Shown here: positions 20,242 to 30,355 of the stretch, one piece after another
Layout: the number at the start of each line of letters is the position of its first letter
Numbering within the stretch: position 1 is the first letter of the stretch
Origin: Zancudomyces culisetae
Lineage: Eukaryota; Kickxellomycota; Harpellomycetes; Harpellales; Legeriomycetaceae
Direction: 5' to 3'
Length of the DNA: 40,127 bases
Assembly (NCBI GenBank): GCA_001969505.1
Contig: LSSK01000299.1
Span: 1 to 40,127, forward strand
Notes under the pieces: model-generated
Database searches by the model: none
What the model saw: the letters and a program-made list of their open reading frames with translations, nothing else
What the model was told of the DNA's origin: nothing
Made by a program: the position numbers and the translations under genes

Positions 20242-22354
20242 AAATGGATTTATTTACGCCCAGAAGCTAACTACCACTTGATGAGCTTGCCAGATTACTT
20301 TGGCTCGGAACATGGCTGTATCACACCATGTAGTGTATTCCAGAAAATATTGTCGGAAAGAGTGTAAAAAAGAGTTGTTTATTGCGAAAAAATTCTATTA
20401 GGAGGTGGATGGGAGGAAGTTGTGGTGGAAATGAAGATTTGTGACTTTTTTTTTTGGTTGGTTAAACAAAAATAACCCAAAATACGTTTAGAGCTACACC
20501 ACACCACAAAGTTTGAATTTACGGGATTTATTTTATTTTATTAGGCTTTTTGTGCACTCTAATTATATCAGCTCCTTTTCCCACTTTCTATTCAATCTCA
20601 TCCAAGATTTTTTAATGCTTCTAATTGGAGTTTAGAAAAGTAAGATTGAGAAAAACTCTGACTGTCGAGGAAAAAAGAGCAAGTTTTTTTTTTTGGTGCA
20701 AGTTGAGTAACAATATTGGGTATTCATTGGCAGGGAATCCAAAAACGTTTGGCCCAATTCAACTCATAATTGCTGGCAAAGTCCAATTAAAATAAAATGA
20801 GAATAATAAATACAACAAATAAGGAATAGCAGCAAATCAAATTGCATTGTTAAAAAAAATCACAATCACTTACCAAAGCTACGATTATTATGTGTTTATA
20901 TGTAAATGGGAAGTATGTGCTGTGTTTGTATTGTAAAGTGAGGGCAAAAGTGAAGGTGGTGATTAAGATGTAGTGGCGAGGCAGAAGAAGAAAAAACCGT
21001 TGAGAAAGCGCGGTATTTGTGTTTAATTGTTGGGTTAAGTCAATTTCTCCTGTTCCCCCCAATCTTTACAAGAAAAAAAATTAAAAAAACAAAAGTATCA
21101 AACCAAAAATAAATAAATCAAAAGTGGTGATTTCGTGGGACCCAAAAGGAGCGGATTCACCTTTTCTCCCCTCCCCCCTCCCCGTCTTCCTCCACTTCAA
21201 TTTCCATTGCATCCGAATCAAAATATGTGATTACAGAAAAATATCACTAACATTCTATGATAATAGAATCAAAGTGTTCTATACAGTTTTAGTGAACTTG
21301 TTTTTGTTTATTTATCAATCAGAGTTAAAAGCGTGTTTGCGATAAAGTGGAAACCACACGCACAAAAAATGAAGATTGTTTCGATTTGGTTAAGAGTAGG
21401 AATCGTGTTTTTTGTATTATTATATATTCCATAAAAAAAATAAGCCATTCAAAACTCAACTAAAAGCCTGGAATTGCTAAAAGATAACAAAATATAGTCC
21501 AGGACAGTAACGTTTTAAGCATACAGTAAAGTGGTTGAATGTTAGAAAGTGAGGAAATGCCTAGTGGAAATATTGCTAGTTTTGCTAACAGAAAATTTGA
21601 GATTGACAAAATAAATGAAAAAAATGACAAATCTACATTTAATTCCTTACCAAAGTGGATTAAATATATTTAGCGCCATTTAGGTAATATGAAAACAGAA
21701 AAAAAAATAAACTGCAAACAACAATCGACTTGATTGTTAATGTGTATGTATCGCTTGCGAATTAAAAAAAAGGATGAATAAAAGAGGATAAACGTTACGA
21801 AAAAGTAATAAAAAAAAGAAATAGTGTTTATGAACTTGAAAAAAGCATTTGGTAAAACGAACAAAGTTACTCCCACACCTCAACGCAATAATATACTTTA
21901 AAGGTCTATAAGCTTGAAACAAAAAGCACTAATCTATAGAATCAATACGAAAATTTTACCTTGACATTACCCCTCCCACAACCCTCTCTTGATTTCGATT
22001 AAAGCATAATATACTATAGCATAACGCAGGTATTATCAAAGAATAAACATACAATTCAACGCCGTGGAATGAACGGGATAAGCACACTGATTCGAATTAA
22101 AATATTTGAGAAGTTGGTTATATAGCTGGGCGAATCCCAAAACTAATAAGAGAAAAAAAACATAAAGTTAAAGATATATTTATCTTTTAAATGGTAAACA
22201 GGGTAGGAAAAAAAAAGATAAACAGGATAGTACTTGATTCTTAGTGGTGATAAGGCCAGGACGAAAAAAAGTTTCTTTTTATACTGATTTATAATAGATA
22301 GAAAAAAGGAGAAAACGAGAAAGAAAGATAGATAAAAAACAAGATATATAGAAA

Positions 22355-24292
22355 ATGAATAAAAATAAGCTGCAAGAACAAGATGAGGATAATAGCCGGA
22401 CCTTGGAAAATAAGGCAGAAGGTACAGACCAGCTGATGTACGGGATGCCTTTTATAGGGGAGGGGAGTGGTGATAGAAGAGATAGACAATATATGCTGAG
22501 TCTGGCAGAGAAGGTGGTGTCAGATATAGAGGAAGACGAGCTACGGCGTATAGAGGAAGAGGAGCCAAAAGTAGGGTTTCGGAAAGAAAATGCAGGGAAT
22601 AAGAAGGCAAATAGGAGGTCATCGAATAGTATTGAGAGTGAAGGTAGAGGGGATTATGATAGACAATCGTATTTTTACGAAAATGGAGAGTCGACACAAT
22701 TTTTTGACACAAGATTATGGCGAAGAATTTCAAAGACACTTCCAAATGCAGTACGAGATCCGCTTGATTTCAATGAGTTGGAAAAGGACGAGATACAGAG
22801 AAATATGAATAAACGGGAAGTAGAAAGTGAAACGTCTAGCAGCCAACAGTTATATCCAATGGGATTGAGCTTGAGCAAAATTATACATCAAGACGGAGAG
22901 TGGTCTACGCAGGGAGGAGGGAGAGAGAAGGGGACAGGGCGAGTGATTCCAGGAGGGTTGACAGAGCGAGACTGGATGTATCTACAAGACCATAATCTTC
23001 GCAATGGGGGATTACCGACACTTGAACAGGTTTTACAAAAGAAAACATATGCACCGCTTTCGTTTAGAGACTTTGCAGTGCATTGTTCGGTGCGGCAGCC
23101 GGAGGCACGCAAATGGTTGGAGTTCTATTTGGCAGCAGTTGCGCATGAGAAGATGTGTATTTCGTACCAAAAGAAGAAGGAGCGAGGGGGAAGGGGGAGT
23201 AGAGAAAATGGACGGGATGAGGAATATGAGGACGATCGAGAAAGTAATGGGGAGAGAGTTGGGCGTAAAAAGACTAATGCAAGTCTTTCGAGCGAAGAGA
23301 AAAAAAATATGATGAAAGAGGTGTTACAGATCCAAGGAGCAGCAGAGTCGATCTTTTTGCGGTATTTCCGGGCGGCACTGATTCCAACAGGACAAACTGA
23401 GTGGGACGAGACAGAGAAAGAAGGGTTTGGGGGTGGTAGTAAAAAAAAGTTGGCGTCAGAGATGAGGCGGATGTTTAACCGACCAATAGAGTTTATGTCG
23501 AATGCACTTGCGGTTGGCGGAAGACCTACAGTGACACTAGGGCCAGGCGGACAAGATCCGAATGCACGGTTTATCCATATGAACGACCGGAGCAAGTATA
23601 TGTCGGAAAAACAACTCCCGTATGGATTTGGGGGAGGAGAGTTTGACCGAATGGGACGACAAAAGTCGATGTATAAAAGTCAGGTGATATACTACATGCC
23701 TTGGCCACCTGAAATCCTCTCCAAAATCGAGCTGCAACTGTCACGTGGAAATGCCAGTCTGGATCCTCACCTGTTTTCCGAGGCTATCATGTATGCCTAT
23801 GAAATCCTTGATGTATACTACTTTACTGTCTTTGTCCGTGAAGGCACTTCCCGCAACGTCACCCACGCCCACTGCGTTATCCGTGTTGCCTTTGCCTGTC
23901 TGTTGCTTCTGTTTGGCTTTTGCTATCCTCTGACTTTAATTCTCTCCGATGCCTCGCCCATTGTCAACCGCCTGTGGTGCATAATCCCACTTCTGGTTGG
24001 TTGGTGGAATATGGGTGTTGGTTTCAGTGGTGCTGATCTTTTGCTGAGCTTGACCTCTAAATATCAGTCTCCTGTTCCCAAAACCCAATCTGGTAAACCT
24101 GGTGGTGGTTTAGGTTATCGTGGTGCCAGCTGGAAAAACGCCTGGTTTTCTACCCGAAACAGTATTGACCGCACTGCCACAAGGATGGTCTATATAAACA
24201 GTTTGAAGTGGTTTTCTGTCAGTATGTTGTTTGCTGTCATTTGCTGTGTCATTTTATGCTCTGTTCCTGGAAGAATTATTTATACAAACTAG
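22355..24292 (+). CDS. Rax1-like protein: split RGS domain plus three membrane segments
   Basis: Single exon, 645 residues. An acidic disordered head (1-200) is followed by an RGS domain from about residue 215: PTLEQVLQKKTYAPLSFRDF, then RKWLEFYLAAVAHEKM. The domain is interrupted by charged low-complexity inserts and resumes at GAAESIFLRYFRAAL and HLFSEAIMYAYEILDVYYFT (to about 492). Three hydrophobic segments follow at about 505-530 (VIRVAFACLLLLFGFCYPLT), 537-566 and 617-641. This order matches fungal Rax1 (bud-site selection, with Rax2), which is a membrane protein with an atypical RGS domain. In this organism it would mark membrane or polarity sites; G-protein GAP activity is uncertain. 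Codon use shifts to more C/G in the membrane part. It is tail to tail with the Kv channel gene, 82 bp apart. Confidence 0.8.
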   Translation: MNKNKLQEQDEDNSRTLENKAEGTDQLMYGMPFIGEGSGDRRDRQYMLSLAEKVVSDIEEDELRRIEEEEPKVGFRKENAGNKKANRRSSNSIESEGRGDYDRQSYFYENGESTQFFDTRLWRRISKTLPNAVRDPLDFNELEKDEIQRNMNKREVESETSSSQQLYPMGLSLSKIIHQDGEWSTQGGGREKGTGRVIPGGLTERDWMYLQDHNLRNGGLPTLEQVLQKKTYAPLSFRDFAVHCSVRQPEARKWLEFYLAAVAHEKMCISYQKKKERGGRGSRENGRDEEYEDDRESNGERVGRKKTNASLSSEEKKNMMKEVLQIQGAAESIFLRYFRAALIPTGQTEWDETEKEGFGGGSKKKLASEMRRMFNRPIEFMSNALAVGGRPTVTLGPGGQDPNARFIHMNDRSKYMSEKQLPYGFGGGEFDRMGRQKSMYKSQVIYYMPWPPEILSKIELQLSRGNASLDPHLFSEAIMYAYEILDVYYFTVFVREGTSRNVTHAHCVIRVAFACLLLLFGFCYPLTLILSDASPIVNRLWCIIPLLVGWWNMGVGFSGADLLLSLTSKYQSPVPKTQSGKPGGGLGYRGASWKNAWFSTRNSIDRTATRMVYINSLKWFSVSMLFAVICCVILCSVPGRIIYTN

Positions 24293-24374
24293 TTCATTTA
24301 TTATTTTACTTTATTATTTTTTAATCATTAAATCCTTTTTTTAATTTACAAATCTTTTTGTATCTTTTTTACTT

Positions 24375-26830
24375 TTATCCAAGTTTATCAAGTTTCCTTA
24401 GAATTTCCATCTGGTTCTGTTGGATCTGTCTAATATCACTCTGAAACTCCTTTCTGATTTCTCCCAATGCAACTTTTAGTGTTGTACGGCTCTTCTCTAG
24501 CTTATGTTCCACTTTTGCCATCATATACTCAACATCCAGACTAGTTTTCCGTCTATCTTCCTCTTCGTTAAAGCCAAAAAAATTGTTTTCGTCATCGTAT
24601 TCTCCAAAATCCGAAAAAAACGACCGACCATGTGTCTTGTGTCCGTGTATACTTGTATTTCTTGTCTGACTAGCTCTACCTCCACTTCCACCTCCACTTC
24701 CACTCCCGCTCCTACCTTTACTTTTGTCTTTGTCTCGTATTTTACTTTTACTTTTACTTGTAAATCTACTCTTTGGTACTACGTATGATGTGGATGCCTC
24801 AACTCCGTATTTCTCTATATCTGAGTCCATATCTCTACTTTTACTCCTACTCTTATTTTTGCTTTTAAATGTTCGAAGTTCTATTTCTTGGTCTTCCCAT
24901 CTTCCTTTATAACCACTACCACTACCACCACCACTATCAATATTTATCACCGAATCATTTCCTTTCTGGTCATTATATCCACCACCATCTGTACTACCAC
25001 TACCCCTACCCCTACCCCTTCCATCAAAGATACCTGCATATCCTTCATGGCTTGATTTTGCACTACCCATAAGACTCTCGTGAGCCTTCAACTTTATTTG
25101 GTATCTCCTAGCCTTTTCCCATACCTGCGTAAAACTACGCCCAACTATAATCGATGGCAGTGCAATCAACAAAATTCCACACAACATCGCTGGAACACTC
25201 AACAACTTGCCAATCCATGTAGATGGTACCATATCCCCATACCCCGTTGTGGTTAATGTCACAATCATATACCACGCCGACATTGGTACACTGCTAAACG
25301 GACTCTCCTCTCCACTTATCTTGTCCTTCACAAATATCTGCTTTTCTCCATCCCACTCTCCCCTCTCTACAAAATAAAGCAGTGTACTAAACACCAACAC
25401 TGTAGATATCAGTATAAATAGAAGTGCATATAGCGAGTTCTTGGATCGTCTAATCGCCACCACAAGCACCTCTATAGATAGCTGTAAAAGCGATGTGTAT
25501 TTATATGCACTAAACGTTCTGAATATTCGGAATACCCTAAGCACTGAAAGTCTATACAGATTGTAATCCTTATCCCTCACCAATACGTTTACATAAAAAG
25601 GAAATATTGCCAGGAAATCAATTATCGTCAATGGCGCTATTTTATATCACACCACACCACACCACACCAAGTCACATTATTTTTAATATTTTATTTATTT
25701 AACTACTTTATTTAACTATCACACATATATTTTTCTAGTACACATATTATTTATACATTTAAAATTCTGATCTCATCTTATCTCCCCCCCCCCTCCTCCT
25801 TCTCCCTCCCTTCATCCCCCTTCCTTTAGAATTTTTACTAAAATCTGTACTTACATTTGATAAAATTCCAGAAAAATATCGGCCTAGAACTATGAACCAC
25901 CACCCTGGCTACAAATTCCACTGTAAACACAAATACTATAAAATACTCTGTCCACAGCAAAAATGAATCCCCATACTTCTTCCTTATCGACGGTACTGTT
26001 TCCATTGTTGAAAAAAATGCCCCGAGAATTATTAATATCGTTATTGACACATTCAATAAAAAGGCCCACCGGCTAGATTTTGGATCGTAAAGCAGCATAT
26101 ACAACTTTTTTCGCCACAGCTCCTATTATAACCCATTTTCCAAATCATTTTTTTTAGTTATCATGTACTTAAATACCTATATTACACCTCTCCTACACGT
26201 TCAAACCAACTAAAATAAACAGACAGAAAAAAAACAAACCTTCATCGAGTTAATCTCATAACTACTCTCTTGTGTTACATCTCGCCTCCCTGGCTCCATG
26301 AACGATCCTGTAATCGATTCACGAATATTCGATTTATCATGCCTTATTATTTTACTTAACTCCTTACTACTTCTTTGGTCATCAAATAGCACACTGCTTC
26401 GCATACGCTCAAGATACCTTCTTTTGCGTTTTTCTTCCTCCTCCTCCTTTCTGCTTTCGTAATCTGTATCTATGCTGCTTATACCCCCGCTACTATACCC
26501 ATTTCCCTCTTCCTCAACACCTTTTTGTAAATAGCCACCAACTTCTGTATATACACCGCCACCTTCACCCACCCTGTACTCGCCAAGCTTTGGATCATAC
26601 TCCATATCATGAGACTGCTCTTTACTGGCATCCCCACTTTTCTCTGGTTCGTGTGTTTCTTTTTCTCTTGTTTTCCCGCTTCTTTCAGTTCCACTATAGC
26701 CACCCTCCCTACCTAAAAGCTTTCCACGCACCTGCTCTTCGTTATTGCCATACTCCAGGCTACTCTTACTCTCCGTACTGCTACTTTTTCTTGTCTTTTT
26801 GTGTATCACACTGCTATTTCGTCTTTCCAT
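24375..26830 (-). CDS. Voltage-gated potassium channel (Kv type), three exons
   Basis: Exons on the minus strand: 26830-26240, 26122-25855, 25636-24375 (introns 117 and 218 bp); 2121 nt, 706 residues. Junctions restore typical Kv sequence: NSMK-ELWRKKLYMLL before S1 and FIK-SPLTIIDFLAIFP in S3. S1 about 216-237; S2 252-272 with the conserved FTVEFVAR Glu/Arg; S3 290-306; S4 315-332 with RVFRIFR; S5 353-376; filter TTTGYGD ending at 421; S6 431-453. The S6 hinge is ALPSII instead of the animal PVP. There is no T1 domain; the 197-residue head is disordered and charged. The long tail is Ser/Arg/Gly/Lys-rich and ends in a predicted coiled coil (VEHKLEKS to LDKLG), which may hold the tetramer instead. 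It would conduct K+ across the plasma membrane on depolarisation. Confidence 0.93.
25782..25827 (-). other. Polypurine, G-rich tract inside Kv intron 2
   Basis: On the transcribed strand this is a nearly pure G/A run with GGGGG, GGG, GGG and a 10-G run, starting about 27 nt after the GTAAGT donor. It could form a G-quadruplex or triplex and affect splicing. The same intron also carries a tandem ACCAC pentamer array near 25651-25669 (plus strand) close to the acceptor. Confidence 0.5.
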
Positions 26831-27965
26831 ATCGCTTCTAACTATAACTTTATAAAATTATATCTATTAGTAAGTGATATTCAATACAATCACACCATTG
26901 AATGATCGAAACAGCTGTACTTTACCTCTTTCCCCGTCTACTTTTTTTTCAATATCTGTGTTTTTTTTGCTCTTCTGTTTTTTTGTGTCTTTTTGATCTC
27001 CAGGATCAATATTCATTTTCCTTTCTTTTTACCTTCTCTTATTTTCTATTTTTGGCTAACCTGGCTGCTCCCAATCTAGCTGTCGTTTTATTTTAAAATT
27101 TCACTTGTCTATCAATCGTAATATTCATTTTTCATCCCGAATACAAATCTCGGTGGCCAAGGTAATCGATTTAGAAAATAGTAGAATAACAAAAAAAAAT
27201 GGCGTGTCACAGTGTGTTTTTAGTTATTTTACCACCTCCAGTCGCCTTTTTCGGTGTCTCTTTTGTCTCTGTAATGAATATCTCAGAATATAGCCCGATT
27301 AAAACTATTGAGCTTAAACTTTTTTTTTATTTTATTTATTTATTTATTTACTATTTACATTAGCCTGATTTTCAACAATCTCTTTCATGTGTCTTTTGTT
27401 GTAGTGAACATCTGTGCACTTGAAAATTTCATTTTCCGCCAAATTTCCTTTATTTTTGTGCCTGTTTTTCTGAGGGTAAATAAAAAAATTAGACAAACAA
27501 TAGGTATAAATTGATCATCAACAATTGTTTTGTAAAGATAACTAATATTGGTTTGTTCGTATATCCACATAAAATTCAGGAATAGTGCCAATACAACGCT
27601 TTCTCTTTTTAAGCAACGTGAATTAGCCTAGGAAATAGCTAAAAACAAACCATTCAACTCGAGATTGGTACGCAGAAATGTAGGACTCGTTAGTTTGAGT
27701 CCTAAAAGTGAAAGGTGGAGAAATAATCACGTTCTCGTTTGCATACACACTATTAATATTACAGAATTAAACACCCAATATTTTAAATTAGCTGACATTT
27801 TCTTATATTAATCTGGATCCAGACCAACATATAGCCTTTTCAGCATTTTTTTTCTGGGATCTAGACTCTAACTGTTATCACAATCGAAAACACCAACAGG
27901 AAATACAGTTTATATTAATCCTTTTTTTTTTGTTCGATGAATTTATTAAATAAACTTTGAATTAA

Positions 27966-28200
27966 TCGTTGTGTGATATACCACGAAATTCTTGGTGGAT
28001 CATTAAAGACAGAGGTTAAACATAAACATAGATACAGAATAAAATGCGTATAATAACCAATTACATAGCATACCAACTCCCAACAAAATGTACATACATA
28101 ACCAATTGCAGAACATACCAACTCCCCTCTGGGATAAAGTAATAAGCCCAAGTTTGCGAGTTGAGAGCCTAATCCGTAGCACCTGTTTGAGGATTTCACC
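27966..28200 (-). mobile_element. Possible LTR-retroelement 3' end, decayed
   Basis: Read on the minus strand: a frame giving ILKQVLRIRLSTRKLGL resembles the extreme C-terminus of copia-type pol (which ends in LTK.L....LR..LGL). It is followed by a short polypurine run AGAGGGGAG, then two imperfect ~45-bp tandem copies beginning GAGTTGGTATG. Further on, a sequence starting TGTTGGGAG ends at GTATATCACA, giving TG..CA-like ends. No intact pol and no second LTR in the window. The tandem copies are directly visible; the retroelement reading is weak inference. Confidence 0.25.
28041..28130. repeat. Two imperfect ~45-bp tandem copies
   Basis: Copies begin AAAATGCGTA (28041) and AAAATGTACA (28085) and share TAACCAATT and the block CATACCAACTCCC. 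Frame-preserving length on the minus strand. Confidence 0.7.
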
Positions 28201-28755
28201 AGTGCTATGGAAGAAACTGTGGAATGGTATGTGGTTTGTAACTATTTAAATGAGCAGATCTTTGGGTTTTCATTTTTCATTTTTCATTTTTTGCCCTGGG
28301 AGATATGCGTACCTACCTCATCCACGCCATTTGATTTGACTATTCCTTTGGATTTAAGCTCAAATCATATTACATTTCAAGATTTTCCTTTTGAGCTCGT
28401 ATATACTTTGCTATAAAAAAATTGATTACACTGTAAACAAAAAAAATAAAGGTCATAAACCGTTTCTATTCCCCAGTATTGATCATCAAAGGCTTTATAC
28501 CCAACAGAGTCCAGTTTTACGATATTTTTTACTTATACTGGTAAAATAAACAAAAAAAGCTTCACGCATTTGGTTCACTTTCAGGGAAATTGATACAAAC
28601 TCGGTAGCTTTTTAATTTAACATTGCTATAGGTGTTTGGATATTTCATCCATTCGAAATTAAAGGTATAAAAAAAGCAGCGTTTGACCTTTTTTTCTTTT
28701 ATAAGAATATTTCAAACAGATACTGATAATAAATTTAATATAATAACTAATAAAA

Positions 28756-29741
28756 ATGGTAGTATCAGGCAGTATACGCAACTTTTTGACGACAAGAGGC
28801 ATATGTACTGTATGCATACTGTTTGGTGTTAGTAATTTAGCAAGTGCTGATATTCACGTAAACCGCAGGCAAGCCGCTGATAAATATGATGGGTTTGAAA
28901 ATTTGGAGAGTATAAAAAATAAAGAAAAAGAGGAGGACGGGCCGAGTATTGATAATGACGTAGATGAATTAGTATCAGGGCTCGAATCCACCAGTAAAAA
29001 ATATTTCACGGACAGAACCCGTTTGCACGGCCCAGCTCCTTCTCTAGCAAAACCTTTACTAGGCAGTGGTAAGCTGAGTTTACTGAATCTTCTTTGAACT
29101 GGAGGTTTTACTGTGGGTTCATTTTTTTTTATACACATCAATAAATTAATAAGCTATTCGTCTAATATTATTACAACATAGATTTTAACAGAGAATATTT
29201 TGCAAAGAACGCAAAAAACAATGATGCGTTGAATAAGTTCTACTACTTGCCAGAGCTAGAGAATAATGCTACTACACCTTTTGTAGAAGTGACTCATGGT
29301 ATTAGTATAACTTGGGAAACTGTTACTTCAAACGAACAACACTTATCACCAGTGGCGGAAGGCAAAGTTATAGAAACAATCGCCGATATAATAGACAATG
29401 AAAGCATACGAGATCTACTAGATCCTGTCTTAGACAACAGCAAATACGACGGTTTTGAATTTTTGGGAGAAGAGGGATCAGATCTAAGAAGTAAAACCAC
29501 CACACATGAGAAAGGCTCAACTAAAAGCGGAAATTCTGGAAATCTTGGTGGTTTTGAGAATTTGCTTCAATCTATTAGCAGTCATCAAAAAAATAAATCA
29601 GAGAGCACATTATGCGATGATGATGATGAAAAAGAAGAGACAGCTAAAAGTTTAGATATTTCAGAGTATACCCTTACACCCACTGCTACTGAAGATGCTA
29701 TACCTGCAGAGTTGGGTATGTTATACGAAAGCATCGGTTGA
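28756..29741 (+). CDS. Small secreted protein with KYDGFE motifs
   Basis: Two exons, 28756-29068 and 29182-29741 (intron 113 bp, donor GTAAGC, acceptor CATAG); 873 nt, 290 residues. A signal peptide is visible (ICTVCILFGVSNLASA, cleavage near residue 31), followed by an acidic, Ser/Lys-rich mature protein. The motif KYDGFExL occurs twice (about residue 43 in DKYDGFENL, and in SKYDGFEFL in exon 2) with a third partial copy GGFENLL, which suggests internal duplication. Only one Cys is obvious in the mature chain, so disulfide-rich effector folds are unlikely. No known family. A secreted or wall-associated, possibly host- or environment-facing protein is a reasonable guess only. Confidence 0.7.
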
Positions 29742-30355
29742 AAATCACTTGTCAAAAAATCAACGTGTTTTCCAGTTATGCATGATTGTAGCCAGATCAT
29801 GTTCTGGAACAAACCAAACAACATATATGTGCGTGTACGCGCACTTTAGCTAGTGTATGCAAGGGTATTGTATATTTGGAGTTTTGTGAAAATATTAATT
29901 ACCTGTTAACACTACTTGACACTCATACCTTTGTCTTATATTCCACAAGAACTTTTTTTTATATATACTTTTTAAAAGGTATTTTTTATTCAAACCCTAG
30001 CACAAAGCACAATAAAAGTAAATGCCTTCGCGTTCCTAAATGACAAGCAAATACAAAGCATAACTAGTTTTGACACACTTAAGTTTTGACCAATATTTTC
30101 GCTACGACCTTGGAATTGTGATATGATCGATTCTACTTTTTTTTTCTTCATTAAAAAAAATACTAAACAGAAAAACAGTCTGATGTAAGCTATAAATAAG
30201 TTGGTTATGAAAAAAAGGGTAAAATAGTGAAATATTAAGAAAGTAGTAAAAAAGAATAAGCATTTTCATTACAACTCACACAAAATGCTATACCACCCTT
30301 TCCACTTTTATAGTTAAAATTAGTATACACGAAAATAACAATAGTAATTGCAAAA
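29742..30355. other. Intergenic, 0.6 kb
   Basis: AT-rich spacer between two plus-strand genes; no coding or RNA signal recognised. Confidence 0.5.

Larger units (their letters stand above)
18549..22354. other. Long gene-poor divergent region, 3.8 kb
   Basis: Lies between the divergent ankyrin and Rax1-like genes. No supported gene. Rich in poly(A) runs, with pyrimidine-rich tracts at 19556-19616 and about 21160-21195 and a possible 42-codon ORF at 20113-20241. A long 5' leader or regulatory region for the Rax1-like gene is possible. Confidence 0.5.
26831..28755. other. Intergenic between divergent Kv and secreted-protein genes
   Basis: 1.9 kb with no supported gene. Holds T-rich tracts, a TTTA microsatellite (about 27329-27351), a T/C-rich stretch near 26930-27060, and the possible retroelement remnant at 27966-28200. 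Confidence 0.5.

Noticed and set aside
24504-25072. Plus-strand ORFs opposite the Kv tail
   Set aside because: Antisense shadows of the Ser/Lys/Gly-rich channel tail; products are simple-sequence runs.
27915-28199. 94-residue minus-strand ORF with Cys/Tyr-rich repeats
   Set aside because: Its repeats are simply the 45-bp tandem DNA copies in translation; better explained as a possible retroelement end.
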